This document shows positions 8,451 to 17,277 of a DNA stretch of 64,000 nt, piece after piece. Under the pieces are notes generated by a model. The model had not been told where the DNA came from. It saw only the letters and a program-made list of their open reading frames with translations, and did not search any database. This DNA is from Niallia sp. XMNu-256 (GTDB lineage Bacteria > Bacillota > Bacilli > Bacillales > Cytobacillaceae). Every line of letters starts with the position of its first letter. Position 1 is the first letter of the stretch. Both the position numbers and the translations under genes were made by a program. The DNA lies in contig NZ_CP137636.1 of assembly GCF_036670015.1 (NCBI RefSeq), forward strand, positions 1,466,501 through 1,530,500, given 5' to 3'.

Positions 8451-8494
8451 AAAGAAAGGATGATTCGGAAAGAAAGAATCATCCTTTCTTTTTA
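8451..8494 (+). terminator. Terminator after atoE
   Basis: 16-bp stem AAAGAAAGGATGATTC/GAATCATCCTTTCTTT ending in T run. Confidence 0.92.
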
Positions 8495-8616
8495 TGTTGA
8501 GTATAGATCTTCTAACAATGAAGTTTTTCATTGCTTTTTGGAATTATAAGTGGCTATCATGATGTTTAATTGCATATTTTTTTTAAAAAAATTTAATTCA
8601 GGGAGAGGGATGTCCC

Positions 8617-9738
8617 ATAAGATTTTTAGATCATGCTTTGGCACAGGAAATGGTTGATCGAACGATGAAAATTATCAATCGAAATATTAACGTGATGAAT
8701 GAAAAAGGGGTGATTATCGGTTCAGGGGATTCAACAAGGATTGATTCCATCCATGAAGGAGCAGTTAGGGTAATAACGACCGAGTCCGGTTTTGAAATTA
8801 GAGAATCCGACGCCAAACAACTTCATGGGGTGAAGACGGGAATTAATTTGCCCATTAACTATCAGGATCAAGTCGTGGGTGTCATTGGGATTACGGGACC
8901 ACCTGAAGAAATTCGAAACTATGGAGAATTGGTTAAAATGGCCGCAGAAATGATTCTTCAGCAAGCGATCCTCACTGAGGAAATGCAGTGGGATGAACGA
9001 TTAAAGGAAGAATTAACGATGCAGTTGCTGCAAGATCCACAGGATTTAAATTCAATGTATTTCGAAAGAGTCAAAAGACTGGGGATGGACTTACATATCC
9101 CAAGGGTGGCGATCTTATTAAAGCCTGAAAACCAATCAAGAGGCTATCAATGGTTTCGAGATAAACGGGAAAAAGACGACTTATTTGTGATGCATTCCGA
9201 TCATATCATTCTATTGAAAAAAGTGGATTTAAAAAACGGTGAATGGCAAGATCTCAAATCCTTAAACCAAATCGAAAATTGGGCCATTGAATTGGAAAAT
9301 GATCAACAGGTACATAGTAAAATGGCGGTTGGAAGTTACCACCCTGGATTACAAGGGGTTTCAACGTCTTATCGAGAAGTTGTTTATACGTTAAATGTAG
9401 GGGAAAAGCTGGATCCACATAAAATGATTTATTTTTATAGCGATTATAAACTGCCTGTTTTTCTTGCACAAGCTAATCGATATGGAATTGGTGAGGGAAT
9501 GGGTCCTTATTTCGAACAAATCAAGCAGCATGATAAGAAAGGGGAACTTTTGGAAACATTGTTGATTTATATCCAGGAAAATGGAGATATGAATAGAACA
9601 GCGGGAAAGCTGTTTATTCACCGAAACACCCTCAGATATCGTTTGGACCGGATTACGGATCTAACAAATAAGGATCCCCGTAAAGTGAAAGAATTACTTG
9701 AGCTGTATTTATCGATCTTGCAAAACCAAATTAAATAG
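8617..9738 (+). CDS. CdaR-family (sugar diacid/glycerate) transcriptional regulator
   Basis: About 373 aa. The N-terminal diacid-recognition domain has DRTMKIINRNINVMNEKGVI then IGSGD and HEGAVRV. The C-terminal PucR-type helix-turn-helix reads NRTAGKLFIHRNTLRYRLDRI. Family members activate glucarate, galactarate and glycerate genes, and the next two genes are a GntP permease and glycerate kinase. The family N-terminus (xRFLDxxLAQEMV) begins at an ATA codon at 8617, seven bases after GGGAGAGGG. The first ordinary start is TTG 8638, which lacks a ribosome site. I therefore favour ATA initiation or a start-codon mutation. Confidence 0.85.
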   Translation: MRFLDHALAQEMVDRTMKIINRNINVMNEKGVIIGSGDSTRIDSIHEGAVRVITTESGFEIRESDAKQLHGVKTGINLPINYQDQVVGVIGITGPPEEIRNYGELVKMAAEMILQQAILTEEMQWDERLKEELTMQLLQDPQDLNSMYFERVKRLGMDLHIPRVAILLKPENQSRGYQWFRDKREKDDLFVMHSDHIILLKKVDLKNGEWQDLKSLNQIENWAIELENDQQVHSKMAVGSYHPGLQGVSTSYREVVYTLNVGEKLDPHKMIYFYSDYKLPVFLAQANRYGIGEGMGPYFEQIKQHDKKGELLETLLIYIQENGDMNRTAGKLFIHRNTLRYRLDRITDLTNKDPRKVKELLELYLSILQNQIK

Positions 9739-9751
9739 TTGTGCAAATGCA

Positions 9752-9784
9752 CAAAAAGGCGAGGGGAACCTTAGCCTTTTTTTT
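9752..9784 (+). terminator. Terminator between regulator and permease
   Basis: AAAAAGGC...GCCTTTTT stem followed by more T; separates the regulator from the permease-kinase transcript. Confidence 0.75.
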
Positions 9785-9810
9785 AATGGAATGAACAATG
9801 TAAACCATTC

Positions 9811-9824
9811 AGGAAACGCTTACA
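9811..9824 (+). promoter_or_regulatory. cre-like CcpA operator of the glycerate operon
   Basis: AGGAAACGCTTACA matches the cre consensus TGWAARCGYTWNCW at 12 of 14 positions. It overlaps a candidate -10 (TACAAT, 9821-9826), so CcpA binding would block transcription of the permease and kinase genes when preferred sugars are present. Confidence 0.65.
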
Positions 9825-9856
9825 ATGGATGTACAAACAAAAGGAGGTACAGATCA

Positions 9857-11131
9857 ATGGATCCACAAATTCAGGTAAGCGCTTTAGGCGCCATTGTTGC
9901 ATTAGTTGTTGCCATTATTCTAATTTTAAAGAAAGTCTCTCCTGCCTATGGAATGATTGCCGGTGCTTTGGTCGGCGGTCTCGTTGGCGGGGTAGACATC
10001 GCCAATACAGTGAACTTAATGATGGAAGGGGCTAAAGGCATTATTCCAGCTATGCTGAGAATTTTGGCAGCCGGTGTTTTAGCGGGTGTGCTGATCGAGT
10101 CAGGTGCTGCCGCTGCCATTGCTGAAACCATTGTGAAAAAACTAGGTGAAACGAGAGCGTTGCTTGCTTTAGCCATCGCTACGATGATTTTAACAGCGGT
10201 TGGTGTTTTCGTCGATGTTGCAGTCATTACGGTTGCCCCGATCGCCCTTGCGATTGCGCAACGAGCTGGAATTTCAAGATTTGCTATTTTATTAGCGATG
10301 ATCGGTGGAGGGAAAGCTGGGAACCTTATGTCCCCAAACCCGAATGCCATTGCTGCTTCTGATGCGTTTAATGTTCCTTTAACATCCATTATGGCTGCGG
10401 GAATCATTCCAGCGATTTTCGGACTGGCCGTTACGTATATTCTTGCTAAAAAACTAGTAAAAAAAGGAACGGCTATTCAAGAACAAGAAATTCAAACCGA
10501 TCACGGCGGAACATTGCCTTCTTTTTTGCCTGCGATGGTTGCACCACTTGTAGCGATTTTCTTATTGGCCTTAAGGCCGTTGTTTGATATTAGTATTGAT
10601 CCAATGATTGCCTTGCCAATCGGTGGGATTGTGGGAGCTTTCGTCATGGGCAGAGGCAAGAAAGTAAATGAGTATGCGATTTCAGGTTTAGGAAAAATGA
10701 CTGGCGTAGCGGTTATGTTGCTTGGAACAGGTACACTAGCGGGAATTATTGCAAACTCTGGATTAAAAGATCTATTAATAAATGGATTAGATGCACTTGG
10801 ACTTCCTGCGTATGTACTGGCACCCATTTCAGGGATCTTTATGTCCGCGGCAACAGCTTCAACTACAGCAGGAACAGCTGTGGCTAGCCAAGTATTCAGT
10901 TCAACTATTTTAGAAATGGGTGTTTCTGCGATTGCTGGAGCCGCGATGATTCATGCAGGTGCAACGGTGCTCGATCACTTACCTCACGGAAGCTTTTTCC
11001 ATGCAACAGGCGGAAGTGTCAACATGGAAATGAAAGAACGTTTAAAACTAATGCCATATGAAACATTAGTCGGTTTAACATTAGCGGTTATTTCTACCTT
11101 AATATATGGCGTATTTAAAATATTTGGATAA
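9857..11131 (+). CDS. GntP-family permease, probably for glycerate
   Basis: 424 aa, about 12 or more hydrophobic segments of the GntP/GntT type (IGGGKAGNLMSPNPNAIAAS; HAGATVLDHLPHGSFFHATG). The family exchanges gluconate, glycerate or related hydroxy acids with protons. Start ATG 9857 follows AAGGAGG; the in-frame extension to 9698 overlaps the regulator and is not used. The glycerate kinase gene starts 31 bp later, which makes D-glycerate the likely substrate (inference). Confidence 0.87.
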   Translation: MDPQIQVSALGAIVALVVAIILILKKVSPAYGMIAGALVGGLVGGVDIANTVNLMMEGAKGIIPAMLRILAAGVLAGVLIESGAAAAIAETIVKKLGETRALLALAIATMILTAVGVFVDVAVITVAPIALAIAQRAGISRFAILLAMIGGGKAGNLMSPNPNAIAASDAFNVPLTSIMAAGIIPAIFGLAVTYILAKKLVKKGTAIQEQEIQTDHGGTLPSFLPAMVAPLVAIFLLALRPLFDISIDPMIALPIGGIVGAFVMGRGKKVNEYAISGLGKMTGVAVMLLGTGTLAGIIANSGLKDLLINGLDALGLPAYVLAPISGIFMSAATASTTAGTAVASQVFSSTILEMGVSAIAGAAMIHAGATVLDHLPHGSFFHATGGSVNMEMKERLKLMPYETLVGLTLAVISTLIYGVFKIFG

Positions 11132-11162
11132 GGGAAGATCCAATAGACAGGGAGGGAAAAAA

Positions 11163-12335
11163 GTGAAAATCGTAATTGCACCAGATTCATTCAAAGAAAG
11201 TTTATCCGCCTTAGAGGTGGCGGAATCGATCGAAAGAGGGTTTAAACAGGTAATATCAGATGCCCAATATGTAAAAGTTCCAATGGCTGATGGGGGAGAA
11301 GGGACGGTCCAGTCGTTAGTGGATGCGACGGGTGGGGAGATTATTTCGAAATCTGTCACCGGACCACTGGGAAAACCAGTAGATGCCTTCTTTGGAATCC
11401 TTGGAAATCAAACAACGGCCGTCATTGAAATGGCTGCGGCTTCCGGTTTGCATCATGTACCAGTTGGGGAAAGAAATCCCCTTGTAACAACTACTATAGG
11501 AACGGGTGAATTAATTGCAGCGGCTCTTGATTACGGGGTGAATCACTTAATTATTGGTATTGGCGGAAGTGCCACAAATGACGGGGGTGCAGGAATGGCC
11601 AAAGCCCTCGGAGCCCGTCTACTTGATAAGGATGGAATTGAAATTGGAGAAGGCGGAGATGCACTTGGCCGCCTTGCTTCGATCGATCTATCAAACTTGG
11701 ATCCGCGTCTAGCTCATGTAAAGATTGAGGTTGCGTGTGATGTAGATAATCCGCTTACAGGGGAAAAAGGAGCCTCCGCCATTTTTGGACCGCAAAAAGG
11801 GGCAACTCCGGAAATGGTTGCCCAACTGGATCAGAATCTGAGTCATTACGCTTCGATTATTGAACGGGACTTAGGTAAAAAAATAAATGATATTCCTGGT
11901 GCAGGTGCGGCCGGCGGGCTAGGAGGCGGAATTTTGGCTTTCTTTCCTTCTGAGTTGAAGCGGGGCGTTGAAATTGTGGTTGAAGCAACGGGTCTTTCTG
12001 AAATCACAGCAAATGCCGATTTGGTGATTACTGGCGAAGGGAAAATTGACAGCCAAACCATCTATGGGAAGACACCCATTGGGGTTGCGAAAACCGCTAA
12101 AAAATATGGAATTCCTGTCATAGGGATAGCTGGAAATGTGTCTAATGACAGCCACGTTGTATACGAACACGGGATTGATGCCATATTCAGTATCGTTCCT
12201 GGTGTGGTTTCACTAGAAGACGCTTTTAAACATGCTGCAGAAAACGTAGAAAGAACCGCTGTAAATATAGCTACGATTTGGAAAATGAAACGTGGGGACG
12301 GTTCTCGCGTTGCATTTGTTAATTTAAAGCAATGA
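11163..12335 (+). CDS. Glycerate kinase with a repeat-derived C-terminal tail
   Basis: About 390 aa of the glycerate kinase type I family (GarK/GlxK), which phosphorylates D-glycerate for entry into glycolysis. Typical segments are MKIVIAPDSFKESLSA, MADGGEGT, GIGGSATNDGGAGMAKALGA and GEGKIDSQTIYGKTP. Start GTG 11163 follows GGGAGGG. The last 14 or so residues (KRGDGSRVAFVNLKQ) are encoded by a GAAAC repeat that begins at 12287 inside the frame, so the native C-terminus was replaced or extended. Activity is probably kept, since the catalytic domains are complete. Confidence 0.93.
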   Translation: MKIVIAPDSFKESLSALEVAESIERGFKQVISDAQYVKVPMADGGEGTVQSLVDATGGEIISKSVTGPLGKPVDAFFGILGNQTTAVIEMAAASGLHHVPVGERNPLVTTTIGTGELIAAALDYGVNHLIIGIGGSATNDGGAGMAKALGARLLDKDGIEIGEGGDALGRLASIDLSNLDPRLAHVKIEVACDVDNPLTGEKGASAIFGPQKGATPEMVAQLDQNLSHYASIIERDLGKKINDIPGAGAAGGLGGGILAFFPSELKRGVEIVVEATGLSEITANADLVITGEGKIDSQTIYGKTPIGVAKTAKKYGIPVIGIAGNVSNDSHVVYEHGIDAIFSIVPGVVSLEDAFKHAAENVERTAVNIATIWKMKRGDGSRVAFVNLKQ

Positions 12336-12369
12336 AATTGATGAAACATCAGAACCGTCCCGGTGTTTC
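12287..12369. repeat. GAAAC repeat, type A copy 1 (inside the glycerate kinase 3' end)
   Basis: 83 bp: left module GAAACG...GGGACGGTTCT, 29-bp centre ending AAATTGAT, right module GAAACATCAGAACCGTCCC...GTTTC. It reads as RGDGSRVAFVNLKQ followed by stop in the kinase frame. Confidence 0.88.
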
Positions 12370-12406
12370 TATTCATGGTTCTGGGATAAGCATTTTCAAT
12401 AATTTG

Positions 12407-12439
12407 GTATGGACAAGGAACCTGAACCCTTGTCCATAC
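12407..12439. terminator. Bidirectional hairpin between glycerate kinase and DoxX genes
   Basis: Perfect 12-bp stem GTATGGACAAGG/CCTTGTCCATAC between two convergent genes. There is no strong T run, so termination strength is uncertain. Confidence 0.5.
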
Positions 12440-12454
12440 TTGTAGCTAAGTCTA

Positions 12455-12820
12455 TTAAAAAACACTTAGAAGTTCAGATAAATTAATTAATGTAATAATG
12501 ATTGCGATCATTGCTAAAATGAGAGCTGGCAATGCTTTGCTAATTGGATCTTTTGCTTTAATATGTGTTGCGAAACCACCAAGCATAGTCATTGCGGACC
12601 ATAATCCAGCTAATGCGGCTATACTTGGATACCAAATGCCAATCACTAAACCAACTGCACCTATTAATTGTACCAAACCCGTCACTATTCGGAACCATTG
12701 CGGTAAATTGAGATGTTCAAATTGTTCAATTTGCTGCTTGTTACCAGAAACGGACATAAATCCAGTCATCGAAAAAATGAGAGCTAATAAGACTTGAAGA
12801 ATAATAGATAAAATAGACAA
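12455..12820 (-). CDS. DoxX family membrane protein
   Basis: About 121 aa with four hydrophobic segments; the DoxX-like pattern is LIFSMTGFMSVSGNKQQ and LVQLIGAVGLVIGIWYP. TTG at 12820 (minus strand) lies eight bases after TAGGAG; the longer frame has no ribosome site. DoxX proteins are linked to redox and thiol stress. It is probably part of the adjacent HxlR regulon: an AAGTACGCACTT 12-mer upstream is repeated at the HxlR/pirin intergenic region. Confidence 0.8.
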   Translation of the reverse strand: MSILSIILQVLLALIFSMTGFMSVSGNKQQIEQFEHLNLPQWFRIVTGLVQLIGAVGLVIGIWYPSIAALAGLWSAMTMLGGFATHIKAKDPISKALPALILAMIAIIITLINLSELLSVF

Positions 12821-12988
12821 AACTTCCACTCCTAATTTATATATTCCTAACAACGAACTAACGTCATTAGTGATTCCTTCGGACATACACAGATGCGTAA
12901 TGATTAATTGAAAAAGTGATGGTGTTGTAAACGTCTTTTTCTGAAGGAATGTATGTAGTTAGTATAGTCCCATAATGTTAGTTTTGAT

Positions 12989-13000
12989 AAGTACGCACTT
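12989..13000. promoter_or_regulatory. Candidate HxlR operator upstream of DoxX
   Basis: AAGTACGCACTT, identical (as its reverse complement) to the 12-mer at 13589-13600. It abuts a candidate minus-strand -35 TTATCA with TATACT 18 bases on. Confidence 0.6.
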
Positions 13001-13142
13001 TAAGGTGGCATAGTTTCTAAAAAGATACTTATATTGCTACACGGCAGAGAGCATAATATTATAACAATGCTAAATGGTGATGTAGATTAAATGTAGAGGT
13101 TTCCGAAGAATATCTAAATCTATTTAGAACCTTATATATGAG

Positions 13143-13186
13143 AAAAAGCAATGACTGTAGAAAGCTCTATCAGTCATTGCTTTTTT
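13143..13186. terminator. Bidirectional terminator downstream of the HxlR gene
   Basis: AAAAAGCAATGACTG pairs with CAGTCATTGCTTTTT. T runs on either strand; serves the minus-strand regulator gene. Confidence 0.85.
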
Positions 13187-13195
13187 CATTAAAAG

Positions 13196-13543
13196 TTATA
13201 TTATGGTTGCTTTTTTTGACTTTTGTTTATGCAGAAGATGTGCCAGACCCCATTCATGCATGACTTCAAGAACAGGTTCAATGCTTTGACCATATTCCGT
13301 AATCGAATACTCTACTTTCGGTGGTACTTGTGGATAAACCTCACGATGAATGAGATCCTCTTCCTCTAACTCACGTAATTGCTGTGTGAGCATTTTTTGG
13401 GTAATCCCTGGCATCTTTCTTTTTAATTCATTAAAGCGTAACGTTCCATGTTCGAAGAGATGAAGAAGTATAATCGGTTTCCACTTACCCACAAGAATAT
13501 TGAGTGCATCTCCAACACGGCATTCCTCCGCTTTTTTCTCCAT
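13196..13543 (-). CDS. HxlR-family winged-helix transcriptional regulator
   Basis: 115 aa with the HxlR pattern CRVGDALNILVGKWKPIILLHL and RFNELKRKMPGITQKMLTQQ. Cys near residue 8 corresponds to the redox-sensing N-terminal Cys of YodB/HypR-type members, which sense quinones and electrophiles. ATG 13543 follows AGGAGGG at seven bases. It lies divergent to the pirin gene with an operator-like 12-mer between its own -35 and -10, suggesting autoregulation. Confidence 0.88.
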   Translation of the reverse strand: MEKKAEECRVGDALNILVGKWKPIILLHLFEHGTLRFNELKRKMPGITQKMLTQQLRELEEEDLIHREVYPQVPPKVEYSITEYGQSIEPVLEVMHEWGLAHLLHKQKSKKATII

Positions 13544-13559
13544 ATGAGATCCCTCCTGT

Positions 13560-13600
13560 AGTATCATTTTTGATACTATAACACTTTTAAGTGCGTACTT
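13560..13600. promoter_or_regulatory. HxlR-pirin divergent control region
   Basis: Holds AAGTGCGTACTT (13589-13600), shared with the DoxX upstream region, and an inverted repeat AGTATCA-4-TGATACT (13560-13577). On the minus strand TTGTAA and TATAGT 18 bases apart bracket the 12-mer. Confidence 0.6.
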
Positions 13601-13657
13601 ACAAATTAAATGTTATTCATTTATGATGGTCTTAACAATAAAGAAGGAGCTGTTAAC

Positions 13658-14515
13658 ATGAAAAAGGAAAATATGAAACACCGTGAAATCAAAAAAATTT
13701 GGACGGTCAACGAACAAAAAATCAGTCCGATTCATACTGCAGGTCCTGTACTTCCACCGGGGGCCTGGAAGAATTATGATCCGTTTTTATTATTAATGGA
13801 AGATAAATTTGAAAAAGGGGCATTTGACGTACATCCGCATCGTGGAATGGAGACTCTTACATTTGTTATTGATGGAACGATCAATCATTATGATAGTGCG
13901 ACTGGAGATGGGGGAACGCTCGTAAAAGGAGATTTACAATTTATGACTGCCGGCAAAGGGGTTGTTCACAATGAATCCCCGGCTGATGGTGAGAAAGTTC
14001 ATCTTCTTCAACTATGGGTAAATCTTCCTCGTAAATATAAAATGGTCAATCCGCGTTACCAAAACATGCATGCAAAAGATATGCCTGTTCGTGAAGAGGA
14101 TGGTGCTTTCATTCGTGTATATTCAGGTTCGTCGGGGGATGTCGTATCAAATACCTTGAATTATACACCTGTTACATTTGTTGAAATGGTGTTGGAAAGT
14201 GGATCTTCGATAGTTCAAGATCTTCCGGGCAGCTATAACGGCTTTATTTATGTGTTAGAAGGAAGTGGGACGTTCGGTGAAAATAAAGTCGAAGCGGAAA
14301 AAGGGCAAGCGATGTGGTTAGGTTCCACAGATGAAGAGAGTAGAAGTGAAATTCAAGTTTCTGCAAACGAAAAATTACGCCTTGTTCTTTTTGCTGGTGA
14401 GCCACTAAGAGAACCAGTAGTTGCACGTGGACCGTTTGTCATGAATACAGAAGAAGAAATAAGACAGGCTTATCGTGATTATCAGGAAGGGAAATTTTTA
14501 GATCCAACAAATTAA
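13658..14515 (+). CDS. Pirin family protein
   Basis: 285 aa bicupin. The first cupin has the metal-site motif FDVHPHRGMETLTFVIDG and KGVVHNESP. Pirins are Fe-binding proteins, some with quercetinase activity, often tied to redox or quinone stress. ATG 13658 follows AAGAAGGAG. Its place beside an HxlR regulator and DoxX suggests an electrophile-stress regulon (inference). Confidence 0.9.
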   Translation: MKKENMKHREIKKIWTVNEQKISPIHTAGPVLPPGAWKNYDPFLLLMEDKFEKGAFDVHPHRGMETLTFVIDGTINHYDSATGDGGTLVKGDLQFMTAGKGVVHNESPADGEKVHLLQLWVNLPRKYKMVNPRYQNMHAKDMPVREEDGAFIRVYSGSSGDVVSNTLNYTPVTFVEMVLESGSSIVQDLPGSYNGFIYVLEGSGTFGENKVEAEKGQAMWLGSTDEESRSEIQVSANEKLRLVLFAGEPLREPVVARGPFVMNTEEEIRQAYRDYQEGKFLDPTN

Positions 14516-14639
14516 AGAATAATGTTTATGGGGAAAACAGATTCATAATTAATGGACATTAGTTTGTTAAGATAAAATCAATAGAGAGAGGCACTCTATC
14601 CTCTTACATTCATGTTTTACATTGTCAAAATGTATAGAC

Positions 14640-14735
14640 ATTGAGCTTAGCTTTTAGAAAAATCAATCAGGATCCACGTGATTAACCATCAGTGGGGGAG
14701 ATGAAAGATACCCCCATTGATAAAGTTTCAATTTA
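14640..14735. repeat. Repeat C copy 1 with strong hairpin
   Basis: AAATCAATCAGGATCCACGT, then an ATCAGTGGGGG / CCCCCATTGATA hairpin with loop AGATGAAAGATA. Related copies are at 47551 (inverted) and 55533. It abuts the stop codon of the MBL gene and could act as its terminator. Confidence 0.65.
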
Positions 14736-15578
14736 TCATACATACCTTCCGTAAGCAGGTTTGGCAATTTCATCAAAATTTTCAACCAACTTTTCTAAAC
14801 TCTTTGTTAGTAATTCACCGTACATAGGTGATCCATGTCCAGTAACCGCGATCGTTGGGTTTAATGCCGCTAACTTGATGATAGATTCTTTAGCGGATTT
14901 CCAATCCGACGTTAAATATCTTGGAGGGCCACTAATTTCATGTTTTTGTGTTAACACTCGATATAGATATTCTTGTTTCACAGTAACAAAAGCATCGCCT
15001 GCGATTAAAACCCTGTCTTTTTCTCTGAACAAAGAAACATGCCCTGGAGTATGTCCAGGAGTGTGAATCCACTTAAACTCTGGCATATGAGGTACAGATC
15101 CATTAGAAGGTAATGGGTTTACATTTTTTCCTAAGTTAATAGGTTTATTAGGAAACATGGATGACATTTTAGCGACCATCCCGCCCTCTACAGTTGGATC
15201 TGGTTTTGGATAACTTATTTCTCCTGTTAGGAAAGGCATTTCTAATTCATGTGCGTAGACAGGAATGTCCCAGCGTTTTACTAACTCAATAACAGCTCCA
15301 ATATGATCAAAATGTCCGTGGGTTAAGATAATTGCCTTGGGATAACAGTTCTTGCCAAAAAAGCTTTCAATAACTGAGATAATCTCCTTTGCTGAATTAG
15401 GCATTCCTGCATCAACTAATACAAAATCTCTTGTTTTTGGATCACCAACCAAATAAATATTTACGATTTGGGTCGTATAGCTAAAAAGGTCTGGTAATAC
15501 TCCAATACCCGTACCACTACCAATAGAGGTCACTGGTATATATTTATAATCACTACCGTAATTCATTTGCTTGACCAC
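14736..15578 (-). CDS. MBL-fold metallo-hydrolase
   Basis: 280 aa. The metallo-beta-lactamase signature HGHFDHIG, then HTPGHTPGH, GDAF and a terminal GHGSPM provide the Zn ligands. Members hydrolyse diverse esters or thioesters; the substrate here is not evident. GTG at 15578 lies after AAGGGGGA. No signal peptide. Monocistronic. Confidence 0.88.
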   Translation of the reverse strand: MVKQMNYGSDYKYIPVTSIGSGTGIGVLPDLFSYTTQIVNIYLVGDPKTRDFVLVDAGMPNSAKEIISVIESFFGKNCYPKAIILTHGHFDHIGAVIELVKRWDIPVYAHELEMPFLTGEISYPKPDPTVEGGMVAKMSSMFPNKPINLGKNVNPLPSNGSVPHMPEFKWIHTPGHTPGHVSLFREKDRVLIAGDAFVTVKQEYLYRVLTQKHEISGPPRYLTSDWKSAKESIIKLAALNPTIAVTGHGSPMYGELLTKSLEKLVENFDEIAKPAYGRYV

Positions 15579-15872
15579 AAAAATCCCCCTTAAAATACAT
15601 TATATATAAATTTACCCTTAATTTTAATTTAGAAACTAATAGAAACGATGCCGTAAAAATCTAGTTATAACTTGACGCTAATTTCTTGAACGGTATTAGG
15701 TACTAATATTTATAAAGACCTTGTTACGCTATGCTTATGGACAATCGGCTATATTGTTAAGAAAAGTAACTCTTATTTATAATGCATCCAAGGTTGTTAA
15801 GGATTAAACTGAACCTAAAAGCAGGATAATTTTAGAGGAAAAAAGAGATATAAGTCAGGGGGAGGTAATAGC

Positions 15873-16151
15873 ATGGACAAAAGAGAAGTAGGAATTATAT
15901 TAGGTATTTCATCCATATTGCCAGCCATAATTAGTATCCTTATTTTCTTTATAACGAGAGGTCCAGATGCTGATATTTATTTTGATATAACCATTTATGG
16001 CACCTTATCAATTATTGGTATTTTACTAGCTATATTCTCTTGGACAATGTCCAAACGCATAATTCTTTTAATGATCGGCCTAATAGGAAACGGATTCGTT
16101 TTGTTTTGCACATTTTTATTGTTACTAGCAATGGGAATTAGTGAACCATAG
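15873..16151 (+). CDS. Small three-helix membrane protein ending GISEP
   Basis: 92 aa, three hydrophobic segments, no recognised domain. Its last residues LLLLAMGISEP nearly match those of the gene at 31919 (LLLLANGISEP), so the two belong to one family. GGGGGAGG precedes the ATG. Confidence 0.7.
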   Translation: MDKREVGIILGISSILPAIISILIFFITRGPDADIYFDITIYGTLSIIGILLAIFSWTMSKRIILLMIGLIGNGFVLFCTFLLLLAMGISEP

Positions 16152-16304
16152 AACTATTCTTTAACCATTAGACTCTTTTGTTTAATGTTCAAAATTAGAC
16201 GGATTTTTATTAATTTTTTGTATATTCTTAGCCTTTATGTTCAAAAAATATGCTACCATAAACAATATCTTCTGAATGCCGAATACCATTTCTTAGGAGG
16301 GATT

Positions 16305-16586
16305 ATGAATACATTTAGTTTATGGTCAATAGTCTTTATCGTTTTAGGATTATGTTCATTTGGATTAAGCGGGATAATGGAAGGTTATTTTGAACCTATT
16401 GTCCTTTTGGGATCTATTTTTTTATTCATAGGGGCCATATTAAGTTTTATAGCTATCTCTAAAAAGGAAAAAGGTAGAATAAAATTCATATCACTCGCAT
16501 CTTTTTTTATGATCCTATTTTTAGTTACTTGGTTTGAACCATTCCAAGTTATTCGAGTAATGATATGGCTTAAAAATATTGTTTGA
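16305..16586 (+). CDS. Small three-helix membrane protein
   Basis: 93 aa of mostly hydrophobic residues, with a basic ISKKEKGRIK turn between the second and third segments. ATG 16305 follows TAGGAGGG; the longer frame from 16185 lacks a ribosome site. Family unknown. Confidence 0.65.
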   Translation: MNTFSLWSIVFIVLGLCSFGLSGIMEGYFEPIVLLGSIFLFIGAILSFIAISKKEKGRIKFISLASFFMILFLVTWFEPFQVIRVMIWLKNIV

Positions 16587-16766
16587 CTCACAGGTGTTTG
16601 TGTTCAATAAGGACAACCCTGTTTTAACCATAAACTCCAAGTAAGCAGGTGCGATTATCGGTTGATAGAATACATTCAGAATACGTGTAAAAGAATAGTT
16701 GTTTTAAAATATAATAATCTACAGGAATATAAGAGTTGAATAATGGGGGTATAGTGGGGGGGAAAT

Positions 16767-17207
16767 ATGGTCTATCATTTGATTCCTCAAAGACTACCAG
16801 TTTTAAGCACTATCTTTATAGTGATACTAGGGAATATAATAAATGATTATTTTGGTTCGTCTTTTTCTATTTATTTAATTCTTTTACTATTGGTAGTAAT
16901 TGTATGTCCGATTCGGTTTAAGTTTAAAATTAACGAGGATCATCTAGTTTATCAAATCTTTTATTTCAAAAAATCTATTTTAAGAAAAAATATCTTTCCT
17001 AACCAAATTAAACAGATTAAATTTATACGAGTTGGTTGGGCAAAAAAAGGTGCAACTATTAAAGTACATAATGGATTTAATTTCAGACTTTCTATTCTAC
17101 AGCCCCAAACAGCCTATGACGATTTAATTAAATTCTCAAATAAACACGATATAACAGTATTAAAAACAAAGGACTATATCCTACTAGAGAAATACTACTC
17201 TAACTAA
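16767..17207 (+). CDS. Membrane-anchored PH-like domain protein
   Basis: 146 aa with two N-terminal hydrophobic segments, then a beta-rich soluble part (FKINEDHLVYQIFYFKKSIL...IKQIKFIRVG) of the sort seen in bacterial PH-like proteins. GGGGGG precedes the ATG. No further function visible. Confidence 0.6.
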   Translation: MVYHLIPQRLPVLSTIFIVILGNIINDYFGSSFSIYLILLLLVVIVCPIRFKFKINEDHLVYQIFYFKKSILRKNIFPNQIKQIKFIRVGWAKKGATIKVHNGFNFRLSILQPQTAYDDLIKFSNKHDITVLKTKDYILLEKYYSN

Positions 17208-17239
17208 CCGATCAATCCTAAATAATAAATGTTCTTTTT

Positions 17240-17266
17240 GAAACGCCGAAACGGTTCTAATGTTTC
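17240..17266. repeat. Solo GAAAC module (type B left end)
   Basis: GAAACGCCGAAACGGTTCT...GTTTC with no right-hand partner. It lies directly before a 5'-truncated gene copy. Confidence 0.75.
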
Positions 17267-17277
17267 AAAAGACACAA

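Noticed and set aside
9946-10827. Long minus-strand ORFs opposite the GntP permease gene
   Set aside because: Antisense shadows of a GC-richer membrane-protein gene; no ribosome sites.
12926-12939. Second cre-like site TGTAAACGTCTTTT near DoxX
   Set aside because: Two mismatches in conserved positions and not placed on a clear promoter.
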